Shown here one piece after another: positions 50,509 through 59,117 of a stretch of DNA of 64,000 nt. This stretch comes from Saprospiraceae bacterium. GTDB lineage: Bacteria; Bacteroidota; Bacteroidia; Chitinophagales; Saprospiraceae. Below the pieces are notes generated by a model. The model was not told where the DNA came from. It saw nothing but the letters and a program-made list of their open reading frames with translations, and did not search any database. The stretch is taken from assembly GCA_019638455.1 (NCBI GenBank), contig JAHBTU010000004.1:1-64000 (forward strand). The letters are read 5' to 3'. The first letter of the stretch is position 1. Each line of letters starts with the position of its first letter. The position numbers and the translations under genes were made by a program.

Positions 50509-51564
50509 TTGAAACGGCTGCTTGGCGGGTTAATCATTATCGGCGTTTTAATGGCCGCGCTTTGGCTGCCTATCGAAATCCCCTTCACGGCGGAGAGCAT
50601 CGGGCGTGTCCATCCTGCCCGCGAGTGGGTGGTGCTGCAAGACCGCACGGGGCGCATCACTTCTATCGTCCGCGACCATCGCATCGGAGCGACCCACCAG
50701 ATTGATGCCTACCAATTTGACCAAGGCGACATCGCGGGCTTGCGTTTCGACCTGCCTCCCCAACGATTCATCGCCGCCGGCGACACCGTCGTGCGGATGT
50801 ATTCCATTCGGCAAAGCGAGGAAATTCAGCAAATAGAGGCGCAACTCGCCCTGTATGGGGCACAGCTGCGATCCGACACTACCGGCGAAAAGCCGCCTAT
50901 TGTGGAGGAGGCCGAAAGACGCTTGCATTTTGCCGAGCAAGACTTGGTGCAGAAAGAGAAGATATTCAACATAAAAAAACCGCTTTGGGAGCAACAACTC
51001 ATCGCGTTCATCGAATATCAAGAAGCGGAAAACGCCTATAATTTGGCCCGAATACAGGTCGAAATAGCCCGTCAGTATCTGGAAAATATGCGGACGGGCA
51101 TCAAAGCCGAGCAGGTAGGGGTCACGCAGGCGCAATTGCGCGGCCTGCGCAATCGTTTGGACATACTGCGCCAGAAAGGCTTGGCCTTTGTGTTGCGCTC
51201 GCCTTTTTCGGGTTGGGTAGTGCCGGTGAATCTGCCCCCCGACGAGCAGCTCATCGTGGAGGAGGCGGGCGAATATGTGGTGCAAATCCCCGTGAAGACC
51301 GAGTATTTGCCCTATCTTGATGCTCAGGCCACACTCACCGTGACCGACGTGCAGACGCAGCGCAGCTACACGGCTCAGCTGCTTTATGAGGGCAACAAAG
51401 TGGAAGTGCTCGACAATCGGCAGGTCTCCGTCCTGACGGCCATTGTAAAGCCAGACAGTCTTCAAACCCGATTGAGCACGGGTGTCTCCGCGTTGTGCCG
51501 CGTTGATTTCGGAAAAATCAATCAGCGAGCGTATCTGCGGCGGATATTGAAATTCAAATGGTAA
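50509..51564 (+). CDS. HlyD-like periplasmic adaptor protein
   Basis: The 351-aa product starts at a TTG (50509) with a membrane anchor (LKRLLGGLIIIGVLMAALWLPIEIPFTAESIG). A beta-barrel/lipoyl half (GRVHPAREWVVLQDRTGRITSIVRDHRIG...GDTVVRMYSIRQ) leads into a helical hairpin (EEIQQIEAQLALYGAQ...EAERRLHFAEQDLVQKEKIF...QEAENAYNLARIQVEIARQYLENM) and back to lipoyl (GLAFVLRSPFSGWVV). It matches the HlyD/membrane-fusion family but lacks a dedicated ABC or RND partner. The stop overlaps the VTC gene by context (one base between genes), so it is co-translated with the polyphosphate polymerase-like gene. Confidence 0.82.
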   Translation: MKRLLGGLIIIGVLMAALWLPIEIPFTAESIGRVHPAREWVVLQDRTGRITSIVRDHRIGATHQIDAYQFDQGDIAGLRFDLPPQRFIAAGDTVVRMYSIRQSEEIQQIEAQLALYGAQLRSDTTGEKPPIVEEAERRLHFAEQDLVQKEKIFNIKKPLWEQQLIAFIEYQEAENAYNLARIQVEIARQYLENMRTGIKAEQVGVTQAQLRGLRNRLDILRQKGLAFVLRSPFSGWVVPVNLPPDEQLIVEEAGEYVVQIPVKTEYLPYLDAQATLTVTDVQTQRSYTAQLLYEGNKVEVLDNRQVSVLTAIVKPDSLQTRLSTGVSALCRVDFGKINQRAYLRRILKFKW

Positions 51565-51565
51565 G

Positions 51566-52324
51566 ATGCGTTACGAATTCAAATACTTAGTCCCGGTCGA
51601 GCAATACGAGTCGCTGCGTGGCGCGGTGTTGCCTTTTCTGCGTCCCGATGGCTTTGCCGCCATGCAGCCGGATGGGCGCTACACGGTGCGCAGCATTTAC
51701 TTCGACACACCGGGTTTTGAGATGTACCACACCAAAATAGATGGTGTGGCCCACCGCATGAAAGTGCGGCTGCGGGGCTACAACCGGGGCGATGCGTCGA
51801 GTCGTGTCTTCATGGAAATCAAGCGCAAGTACGAAAGCCCCATCCTGAAAAACCGTTGCGAAGCGCCTTACCAAGCCGTGTTGCAGCTATTCAAAGGGCA
51901 ACCCCTCGATGGGCTTCACGATGTGGTGAGCGACCCGGACAATGCCCGCCGTTTTTTTTACCAGATTTTGAGCCGCAACCTGCGCCCGGTAGTAAATGTG
52001 ATTTATGAGCGTGAGCCGTACCTCGGCATTCATTTCGACCCGGAAAACGACTTCCGGCTTACGTTCGATTTGCACCTGCGCAGCGTTGCCTATCCCTCGG
52101 TGGAAAAGTTGTTTCACGAATCGGGGACACAGTTTGCCTTTCCCGGCTTTTTCATCATGGAAGTAAAATTCAACCGCTATTGCCCCGCGTGGATAAAACC
52201 AATGTTGGAGGATTTCCAACTGCGCAAGGAACCAGCCTCCAAATATGTGGGGGCCATCAACGCCAACCCATTCATCAAGCCCAGTCGCTTCAACGATGCT
52301 TTCGCCAAAAGCGCATTTTTGTAA
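51566..52324 (+). CDS. VTC-domain polyphosphate polymerase-like protein
   Basis: The 252-aa protein matches the VTC tunnel domain that makes polyphosphate from NTPs in eukaryotes and is found in many bacteria: RYEFKYLVP at the N-terminus, RSIYFDTPGFEMYHTKIDGV, KVRLRGYN, the triphosphate-binding VFMEIKRKYESPILKNR, NVIYEREPYLG, FRLTFDLHLRS and the late acidic/basic strand FFIMEVKFN. No membrane helix is visible. The gene lies one base after the HlyD-like stop and 37 bases before a DUF4956 gene; VTC-DUF4956 pairs are known in bacteria and the adaptor suggests a membrane machine. Confidence 0.88.
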   Translation: MRYEFKYLVPVEQYESLRGAVLPFLRPDGFAAMQPDGRYTVRSIYFDTPGFEMYHTKIDGVAHRMKVRLRGYNRGDASSRVFMEIKRKYESPILKNRCEAPYQAVLQLFKGQPLDGLHDVVSDPDNARRFFYQILSRNLRPVVNVIYEREPYLGIHFDPENDFRLTFDLHLRSVAYPSVEKLFHESGTQFAFPGFFIMEVKFNRYCPAWIKPMLEDFQLRKEPASKYVGAINANPFIKPSRFNDAFAKSAFL

Positions 52325-52361
52325 AATCGCAAATCGCAAATCGCCTCCCTCGTCTTAAACG

Positions 52362-53045
52362 ATGATTGAAGTATATCAAAACCTGTCCGTGTTCCCCACC
52401 TCGTCCACCGACGTGTTGGCCAATCTGTTGGTGTCGCTGATTTGCGGGCTGCTGCTCTCGATAGCGTACCGGCTCACATACAGGGGGCCGTCCTACTCGG
52501 TCACGTTCGTCAATTCGTTGGTGCTCTTGAGCATTATAGCGGCTATTGTGGTCATGGTAATCGGCAACAACATTGCGCGGGCTTTTGGGCTGGTGGGTGC
52601 GATGTCCATCATACGCTTTCGCACCGCCATCCGCGACACGATGGACTTGGTGTTCATCTTCTTGTCGCTCGCGCTCGGCATGGCCTGTGGGGTAGGGCTG
52701 AGTGCGGTAGCCATTTCGGGTACTTTGATGGCGGGTTTGGTGGTGATTGCGCTCACATTCACGCATTTTGGAGCGCCCCGCCGGAGACATTTTTTATTGC
52801 AAATTATTCACCACTCGTCCGAGCAAAATGACCTTTCGCAACCCCTCGCCCGTTTTTGCCGAAGTCTGAAATTGGTCAGTTTGAAAAACATCGGACTCGA
52901 AGACCTCACAGAGAGCAACTACCACATCACGCTCCGCGATGCGCGAAAAACAGAGGAGATGGTGCGCGCTCTTCGCCAGACCCCCGGCGTGCAGCAGGTC
53001 AATGTCTTTTTTGACGAGGACGACTACAATCCGCCCACGATGTAA
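52362..53045 (+). CDS. DUF4956 membrane protein
   Basis: The 227-aa product has about four helices in its N-terminal two-thirds (VLANLLVSLICGLLLSIAYRL, SLVLLSIIAAIVVMVIGN, MDLVFIFLSLALGMACGVGLSAVA, TLMAGLVVIALTF) and a soluble C-terminal domain (RFCRSLKLVSLKNIGLEDLTESNYHITLRDARKTEEMVRALRQTPGVQQVNVFF). The FGLVGAMSIIRFRTAIRDTMD segment is the DUF4956 hallmark. Its role may be to anchor the VTC polymerase. It is last in the three-gene operon and converges with the permease gene. Confidence 0.9.
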   Translation: MIEVYQNLSVFPTSSTDVLANLLVSLICGLLLSIAYRLTYRGPSYSVTFVNSLVLLSIIAAIVVMVIGNNIARAFGLVGAMSIIRFRTAIRDTMDLVFIFLSLALGMACGVGLSAVAISGTLMAGLVVIALTFTHFGAPRRRHFLLQIIHHSSEQNDLSQPLARFCRSLKLVSLKNIGLEDLTESNYHITLRDARKTEEMVRALRQTPGVQQVNVFFDEDDYNPPTM

Positions 53046-53105
53046 GGCTGGTTGCGGGCGCGTGTCGGCGCGAGGGAGGTCAACAAAGGCAGAAAAAAAC
53101 CATCC

Positions 53106-55541
53106 TCACTCGCTGCGCAGCGATTCCACGGGGTTGACCAGTGCCGCCCGCAACGCTTGAAAACTGATGGCCACCATCGCCACCATCAGCGCCAAAACAC
53201 CTGTGATGGCAAACAAGCCCCACCCGATGCTCACCCGAAACGCAAAATCCTGCAACCAGCTGCTCATGCCCCACCAAGCCACTGGCGCGGCCACGACAAA
53301 AGCGACCAGCACCAAGAGCAAAAAATCGCGGCTCAGCAGCCCTACCACCGAACCGACCGACGCGCCCAGCACCTTGCGAATGCCGATTTCTTTGGTCTTT
53401 TGCACGGCTATCAGCGAGGCCAGCCCAAACAAGCCCAAGCAAGAGATGAAAATCGCCAGCACCGCGAAGCCCTTGCACGTCAAGGAAAAACGTTGCTCAC
53501 TGCGATAAAAATCGGCTATGGACTCGTCCAGAAACGTCCCGTCGTACACTTGTTCGGGGAAGGTCTCATCGAATGTTTTTTGGATGGCGGCGACAGTAGC
53601 AGTCATGTTTTCGGGGCGGATTTTTATCCCCACCACGTTGTAGAATTCCTTGCGGGTAAGCATCACGATGGGTTCCATCGCTTGGTGCAGCGAGTGCGAA
53701 TTGAAATCTTTCACCACACCCACCACCTCCAGCCACTTGCTTCCGCCGAGGCGGAGTTCCTTGCCCAACACCTCGTTGGCATCCTGTATGCCGAGTTTTC
53801 GCAGCAGGGTCTGATTGACCACTACTTCCCGCATGGTATCGCTGGGCTGAAGAACGCGTCCGGTTTCCAATTGCAAGCTATAAGTCTTGAAATAGTCGGG
53901 GTCGCAGTATTTTATCGAAGTGTTGAACAGCGCGTCGTCCGCGCCTCGCCCCAAGGCGAAATTGCTTTGCCAATAGTTGCTGGAAGCGGGCGGGTCGTTG
54001 CCGAGGCTCACCGACTCCACGCCCGGCAGTTGCAGCAGTTTTTGTTTGAAAGTCTCAAAACGCGGTCTGCTGATGGAGTCGTTGTCCACTTGGACGGTAT
54101 AGACCAAGTCCGCTTGGAAGCCCAAATCCATCTTGCGGATATAGTCCAATTGGCTAATGGTGACGAGCGTGCCGATAATCAATGCCTGTGCGATGGCGAA
54201 CTGCAACACGACCAATGACTTGCGGAGGGGGCCGCCGCCACCCCCATTGGGATTGGTGTTGTTTTTCAGGGCTTTAATGGGGTTGAAGCCAGCCAACACC
54301 AATGCGGGATAAAATCCAGAGCAAAAACTCACCACGACCAATACCACCGCAAGGAAAGCCCAGACCGCCAGATTGGAAAAAAACGGCTGCGAGGACGGCA
54401 CTTCCGAAATGTGCTTCAGCATCGGTACCGACAAGGATGCCAACACCGCTCCCAACGCCACCGCGATGAACACAATCAGCGTGGTCTCGCCCATGAACTG
54501 ACGCACTAATTGGCTGCGGTTGCCGCCGAGCGTTTTGCGCACACCCACCTCTCTCGCCCGCCGTGCAGCCAAGGCCGTTGCCAGATTGATAAAATTGAAA
54601 CAGGCCATGACGAGAATCAGTACCCCCACCAGCGACAGCACCCATAGGCGGCTTTTGCTGATGACATGGCTGCCGTTGATGCCAAAACGGTCGTCGTAGT
54701 GCAGGTCGGCAAGCCGTTGCAGCCGATGCTTCTTGCTAAAATTGGGGTTCTCCTTTTTGTACTCTGCTTGACCGATGGTGGCCAGCACCTCGCCAGCTGC
54801 CGCCAACTGCCCTGCGTCGTGCAGCAAGGCGAAGACTTGGTCGTTGCTGCTAGTGCTGCCCCATTCATTGCTGTAGAAATACCTGTTCGTATTCTTTTTC
54901 AGGGTTTCGTATGATACCATCAAATGGAAGGGGAAGTTGGTGTTGTTGGGCGCGTTGGCCACTACGCCCTTCACCGTGAGCAGCACGGCGTTGTCCAGGA
55001 GGAGCGTTTTGCCGAGTGCGGCCTGCCAAGTGTCGAAGCATTTTTCCGCCATTTTCTGCGTCAGCACCACATATCCAGGCTCGTTGAGCGCCGTTTCGGG
55101 GTCGCCAGCCAACCACTGCCAATCAAAAATTTTGAAAAAAGCAGGTTCCGCAAAAATGCCCAATTCGTGTTGGTCGTCCGTGTTGAATTTGCGGGTGGTC
55201 GTTCCGTCCGTCGCATCCGGCACGGTGATGGTGGGCCAGATTTCCTTGATGCGCGCGTATTGCTCGAATTGTGGCACCGAGGCCTGAATGGCATCCATAG
55301 CCGGGATGGGGATGCCCGTCGTGTAGCCAGTGCCTTCGGTGGGGCTGTGCACTTCCGTCACCACGCGCACGATGCGGTCGTGGTGACGGAAGTGTTTGTT
55401 GAAACTCAGTTCGTAGTGTACGATGCGGAAAATGAGCAGGCACGCGGCGATGCCTATGGCCAGACCGAGAATATTGATGGCCGAATAGAGCCGGTTGTTG
55501 GAAAGGTTGCGAAGGGCAAGTTTTAGATAGGTCGCAAGCAT
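53106..55541 (-). CDS. MacB/FtsX-type ABC transporter permease
   Basis: The 811-aa product (start at 55541) has an N-terminal helix (LSNNRLYSAINILGLAIGIAACLLIF), a long periplasmic MacB-type domain, then three helices (~280-430, WVLSLVGVLILVMACFNFINLATALAARRAREVGVRKTLGG..., TTLIVFIAVALGAVLASLSVPML, LAVWAFLAVVLVVVSFCSGFYPALVL), a second periplasmic domain and three more helices at the end (LTCKGFAVLAIFISCLGLFGLASLIAVQKTKEIGIRKVLGASVGSVVGLLSRDFLLLVLVAFVVAAPVAWWGMSSWLQ, GLFAITGVLALMVAMVAISFQALRAA). The two RxREVGVRK/KTKEIGIRK loops are FtsX-type couplings to an ATPase. No ATPase gene is adjacent. It is likely an efflux or signalling permease. Confidence 0.93.
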   Translation of the reverse strand: MLATYLKLALRNLSNNRLYSAINILGLAIGIAACLLIFRIVHYELSFNKHFRHHDRIVRVVTEVHSPTEGTGYTTGIPIPAMDAIQASVPQFEQYARIKEIWPTITVPDATDGTTTRKFNTDDQHELGIFAEPAFFKIFDWQWLAGDPETALNEPGYVVLTQKMAEKCFDTWQAALGKTLLLDNAVLLTVKGVVANAPNNTNFPFHLMVSYETLKKNTNRYFYSNEWGSTSSNDQVFALLHDAGQLAAAGEVLATIGQAEYKKENPNFSKKHRLQRLADLHYDDRFGINGSHVISKSRLWVLSLVGVLILVMACFNFINLATALAARRAREVGVRKTLGGNRSQLVRQFMGETTLIVFIAVALGAVLASLSVPMLKHISEVPSSQPFFSNLAVWAFLAVVLVVVSFCSGFYPALVLAGFNPIKALKNNTNPNGGGGGPLRKSLVVLQFAIAQALIIGTLVTISQLDYIRKMDLGFQADLVYTVQVDNDSISRPRFETFKQKLLQLPGVESVSLGNDPPASSNYWQSNFALGRGADDALFNTSIKYCDPDYFKTYSLQLETGRVLQPSDTMREVVVNQTLLRKLGIQDANEVLGKELRLGGSKWLEVVGVVKDFNSHSLHQAMEPIVMLTRKEFYNVVGIKIRPENMTATVAAIQKTFDETFPEQVYDGTFLDESIADFYRSEQRFSLTCKGFAVLAIFISCLGLFGLASLIAVQKTKEIGIRKVLGASVGSVVGLLSRDFLLLVLVAFVVAAPVAWWGMSSWLQDFAFRVSIGWGLFAITGVLALMVAMVAISFQALRAALVNPVESLRSE

Positions 55542-55749
55542 GTTATGCTTAGGTTTTTGTCTTTGGAAAAATGTCAAACACCCAATCCCTGTGCCGCTAT
55601 CCCAATTTGTTGACAATCAAAACTTAACACAGCATTTGGCCAAAATAAAAATGCCCGAAACCGAACAAGGGTGTTCGATTTCGGACATTGGGGGTTTGTG
55701 CTCTTCATATCGCGTGCGGGTCTTGCGCTCCCGCGCATTCAGGTGCTCG

Positions 55750-57324
55750 TCACTCCTTCACCACCCTTTTCACCAGCAGTTCGTGGCCTATTTGGATTTC
55801 GAGCAGGTAAATGCCTTTGTCTTGTCTGGTCAGGTCCACCCAATTGCGAGCGGGCAGTTGCTGTTCAGAAATCAAGCGCCCGGTCACGTCTTTGAGGCGC
55901 ACCGTGCCTTCTGTGAGGTCGCCCTTTATTTTGACGTAGCCAGTGGTGGGATTCGGGTACACGTCCACGCGGACGCCACCTTTGATAGCAACGCGTACGA
56001 TAGGGGAGTGGGCGATAGTCCCGTCATAGTCTTCCTGTTTGAGCCGATAGTAATTGTCGCCATTGGAAGGCCGCGTGTGGCGGAAGGTGTAATTCTTGAG
56101 TGTCGCGGAGGTGCCGCTGCCTCGCACGCTTCCGATACGGGTAAAGTTCACGCCATCGGCACTGTGATAGACGTGGAAGTAGGCGTTGTCTTTTTCGGAT
56201 GCGGTTTGCCAGCTGAGCAGCGCGTCGCCGTTGTCGTCGTGGGCTTTGAAAAAGGTCAGCTCGACGGGTAGGAGGGCGCAGGCGGCTTCTACTTGTGCTC
56301 GGTTGGCGCAGCCCGTGGCGTTTTGGTTGATGAAGGCGGTGTTGGCGGGGACATCCAAATAGTTGCATACGCCGAACGCCTCGCACTCCGAGAGAGACGG
56401 GTTGAAGGCAATGGTGAGCGGCCCGGTCAGCGTGAAGTCTCCCAAGCCGACCAGAGAGGTGAGCGAAGGGTTGTAGTCAATAATCATCTGCTTCTTCACG
56501 GAGTCGAGGCTTGGGAAGGATATTTCGGACAAAGAGTTGTTTTCGCTTATCTCGAAGTTGCCCCCTACCCGGCTCAAATTGGGAAAGCTCAGGGAGGTGA
56601 TGTTGGGGCACAAAATTACCTCGAAATCCCATCCGTTGTTGAGCAGCCCGACTGTTTGCAAGCTGTTGAAAGCATTGAGCGCCGTCATGGACGAGTGTCG
56701 CTCGATATTGAGATACTGACCGACGGAGGTGACATTGTTCAACGTGTTGATGGAGGTCACCATGGGGTTGAAATTGATGAACACATATTCCTTTACTTCT
56801 TGCAAATTATCGAACACTCCTGCGAAATCTTGCAACACGTCGTTTTCGATGACGACGATGCTTTCCACGATGGTCAGTGCATTGCTCAGCCCGCTCAAGG
56901 TTTGCAAGCCGTCGTTGTTCTGCACTTTTATGATGCCATCAATGGTTTGGATACCGCCAAGCCCCTGCAAGTCGGTCAGCAGCGGATTTGCCTCTATGGT
57001 CAAGTCTCCGCCCATGTTGGCGAGGTTGTCGAGGCCTGCGAGTGAGGTCAGGAGGGGGTTGAAATGGACATAGAAACTTTTCTGAAAGGCTGCCCCGGTC
57101 AGGTTGCTCAATGGCGTGAGGTCGGTGATGTCGGTGGAGCCGCCGATAGTGCCTACCTCGAAGCGACTTTGAAGCACTTGGCAGTTGGGCCAATCAATGG
57201 GGAATTGGTCAACTTGTGCTTGTGAGGTGAGAAATTGGGCAGTGCCCGGGCACACGCCCGGTTGTGCGTTTGAAACAAATTGGGCAACAACGAGCAAAAT
57301 AAGAAAGAGTGTTGACTTTTTCAT
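55750..57324 (-). CDS. L-domain-like repeat surface protein with T9SS sorting domain, paralogue 4
   Basis: The 524-aa product begins with a signal peptide (MKKSTLFLILLVVAQFVSNAQ). Residues ~30-330 are receptor-L-domain-like repeats with the rhythm L(T/S)SLxGLxxLxxxGG..LxIxxNxxL (LTSLAGLDNLANMGGDLTIEANPLLTDLQGLGGIQTIDGIIKVQNNDGLQTLSGLSNALTIVESIVVIEND). A PVELTFFKA...LLSWQTASEKDNAYFHVYHSADG...YRLKQEDYDGTIA region (~350-430) is the common Bacteroidota FN3-like spacer. The C-terminal ~80 residues (VYPNPTTGYVKIKGDLTEGTVRLKDVTGRLI...GIYLLEIQIGHELLVKRVVKE) are a T9SS domain. It is the most divergent and last of four tandem paralogues. The intergenic gap before the next is 180 bases. Confidence 0.9.
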   Translation of the reverse strand: MKKSTLFLILLVVAQFVSNAQPGVCPGTAQFLTSQAQVDQFPIDWPNCQVLQSRFEVGTIGGSTDITDLTPLSNLTGAAFQKSFYVHFNPLLTSLAGLDNLANMGGDLTIEANPLLTDLQGLGGIQTIDGIIKVQNNDGLQTLSGLSNALTIVESIVVIENDVLQDFAGVFDNLQEVKEYVFINFNPMVTSINTLNNVTSVGQYLNIERHSSMTALNAFNSLQTVGLLNNGWDFEVILCPNITSLSFPNLSRVGGNFEISENNSLSEISFPSLDSVKKQMIIDYNPSLTSLVGLGDFTLTGPLTIAFNPSLSECEAFGVCNYLDVPANTAFINQNATGCANRAQVEAACALLPVELTFFKAHDDNGDALLSWQTASEKDNAYFHVYHSADGVNFTRIGSVRGSGTSATLKNYTFRHTRPSNGDNYYRLKQEDYDGTIAHSPIVRVAIKGGVRVDVYPNPTTGYVKIKGDLTEGTVRLKDVTGRLISEQQLPARNWVDLTRQDKGIYLLEIQIGHELLVKRVVKE

Positions 57325-57405
57325 TATCGAAGGAGGTTTTGCTTTATTATTAAGTGTTTAAATGCTTAGTTTGGTTGGTTTTTGTGGGTTCTTTGCTATC
57401 AAGTA

Positions 57406-57466
57406 AAAACACAGGGGCACGGAGGGCTTGGTTGAAAAATCCCTGTGCCCTCTGTGTCTCTGTGTT
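57406..57466. repeat. Inverted 'ctctgtgcctctgtg'-type repeat between paralogues 3 and 4
   Basis: AAACACAGGGGCACGGAGGG (57407-57426) is partly complementary to CCCTGTGCCCTCTGTGTCTC (57441-57460). The same text type forms the 71-bp tandem repeat at 15782. Confidence 0.65.
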
Positions 57467-57504
57467 GAATAAACAAATCACGTTGCTACTAAAACCCGTG
57501 TGTT

Positions 57505-59052
57505 TTAGTTCCCCCGTTTCACCACCCGTTGGGTGGTGGTTTGGCTGGGTGTGCGGATTTCCACAAAATAGATGCCATCGGGCTGCTCGCTCAAGTCAAT
57601 GAGGGCGCTTTGGGCGAGCGAGTGGCGCAGCACTTCCCTTCCGGCAAAGTCTGTGACAACAGCGGTGTGGAGTTCGCCGTCCTTGAGGCCCCGCACGAAT
57701 AGCGTGCCCTGAGTGGGGTTGGGAGCCAGCACGACCTCTTTTTCACCGCGCACCACCACGCTCACGATGTTGGAGTATTCAAATTTGCCATCGAAATCCA
57801 CCTGCTTGAGGCGGTACAGATGGGGGCCAGCGGCAGGATGGGCGTGGCGGAAAGCATAGTCGTTGGCAACGGTGGAAGTGCCATTGCCGGCCACTTTGCC
57901 GATGGTGTTGAAGCCTTCCGTGCCTTGTGTGCTGTGTTCCACCTCAAACCACGCATTGTCCTTCTCCGAGGCCGTCTGCCAATTGAGCACCACGTCGCCC
58001 TGCTCCATTTTGCCGCGGAAAAAGGTGAGTTCCACCGGGAGGAGGCCGCAGGCGATTTCCACCTGCGTGATGTTTTGGCAGCCGACGGCGTTGCCGCTTA
58101 TGACGGTTGGGTTGCCATTGTCAATGTGTTCGCACACGGCTTCTGCCTCGCATTGGCTGAGCGAGGTGTTGCCTGATATTTCCAAGGTGCCTCCTATGGT
58201 GAAAATGTTGGTAAGGTTGGCGATGGAGGTAAGGGAGGGGTTATTTGAGATGGCCATGTTGGTGCCTACTGATGTAAGGCTGACTAAATCGTCAATGCTT
58301 GTCAATTGTGGGTTGTCTTGAATGAACATTCTGGCGCCAACGGTGGAGAGGCTACCGAAGGCATTCAAATTAGTTAACGAAGCATTGTCTTCCACATCAA
58401 AGTTGCCTCCGACGCTTGTCAACGACCCAAAGCCGTCTATGGAACTCAAGGAATTGTTGATGCCGATGTAAAGATAGCCACCTATTGCACCGCTAACTCC
58501 ACTCAAGCCTGCAAGCGAGGTCAAACTGCCATTGCCCTGAATCTCGATGTAACCGCCAATGCTTGTGACGCTGGATAATGCGTTGATATCGCCCAAGCTT
58601 GAATTGAAAGCGATATAAAGATTAGCTAATGAAGAGATGGGGCCAAGTCCATTGAGTGTGGTGAGCGCGGCATTTCCTTCAACGAACAACGTGCTGTTGA
58701 TACTCGAAAGACTATTTAATCCTGAAAGGTCGAGCAATGCATCGTTATCAAAAATATTGAGCGAGCCAAAGGTGGTGCCCACTGCTGTGAGATTCGACAA
58801 CCCACTTAAGTCGGTTAGTGAAGGATTGCTCAAAATAAAAAAATTGCCACTTATGGTTTCCAAGTTTGCCAAGGCATTCACGTTGCTGATATCTGCGCCG
58901 CTAATTGTCAATGGCCCAGTCAAGTTGACGCAACTGGCGGGGAAAGCATCCACTTCTGCTTGGCTGGTAAGTAATACGGGCGCTGTCGGGCATTGCGCAC
59001 CCAAGTGAATCGCGCCAAAAACGGCGATGAAAGAGATGAGTAGATTCTTCAT
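57505..59052 (-). CDS. L-domain-like repeat surface protein with T9SS sorting domain, paralogue 3
   Basis: The 515-aa product starts MKNLLISFIAVFGAIHLGAQ. Its repeat region (~25-335) is the same L-domain-like type (LTSLAGLSGVSGAIGGYLYIGINNSLSSIDGFGSLTSVGGNFDVEDNASLTNLNAFGSLSTVGARMFIQDNPQLTSI). The PVELTFFRGKMEQGDVVLNWQTASEKDNAWFEVEHSTQGTEGFNTIGKVAGNGTSTV spacer is nearly identical to that of paralogue 2, and the C-terminal T9SS domain (VLAPNPTQGTLFVRGLKDGELHTAVVTDFAGREVLRH...GIYFVEIRTPSQTTTQRVVKRG) is the same type. The leader TTCATGTCGTTGGGA around the start matches paralogue 2, indicating recent duplication. Confidence 0.91.
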   Translation of the reverse strand: MKNLLISFIAVFGAIHLGAQCPTAPVLLTSQAEVDAFPASCVNLTGPLTISGADISNVNALANLETISGNFFILSNPSLTDLSGLSNLTAVGTTFGSLNIFDNDALLDLSGLNSLSSINSTLFVEGNAALTTLNGLGPISSLANLYIAFNSSLGDINALSSVTSIGGYIEIQGNGSLTSLAGLSGVSGAIGGYLYIGINNSLSSIDGFGSLTSVGGNFDVEDNASLTNLNAFGSLSTVGARMFIQDNPQLTSIDDLVSLTSVGTNMAISNNPSLTSIANLTNIFTIGGTLEISGNTSLSQCEAEAVCEHIDNGNPTVISGNAVGCQNITQVEIACGLLPVELTFFRGKMEQGDVVLNWQTASEKDNAWFEVEHSTQGTEGFNTIGKVAGNGTSTVANDYAFRHAHPAAGPHLYRLKQVDFDGKFEYSNIVSVVVRGEKEVVLAPNPTQGTLFVRGLKDGELHTAVVTDFAGREVLRHSLAQSALIDLSEQPDGIYFVEIRTPSQTTTQRVVKRGN

Positions 59053-59117
59053 GTCGTTGGGAACAGTTTTAAATGATTAAACAATACATGAACACGAAGC
59101 AGAATGACGATGGAGTA

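Noticed and set aside
53052..54218. 388-aa plus-strand ORF opposite the permease gene
   Set aside because: It is antisense to a clearly coding MacB/FtsX-type permease and has compositional bias but no family pattern.
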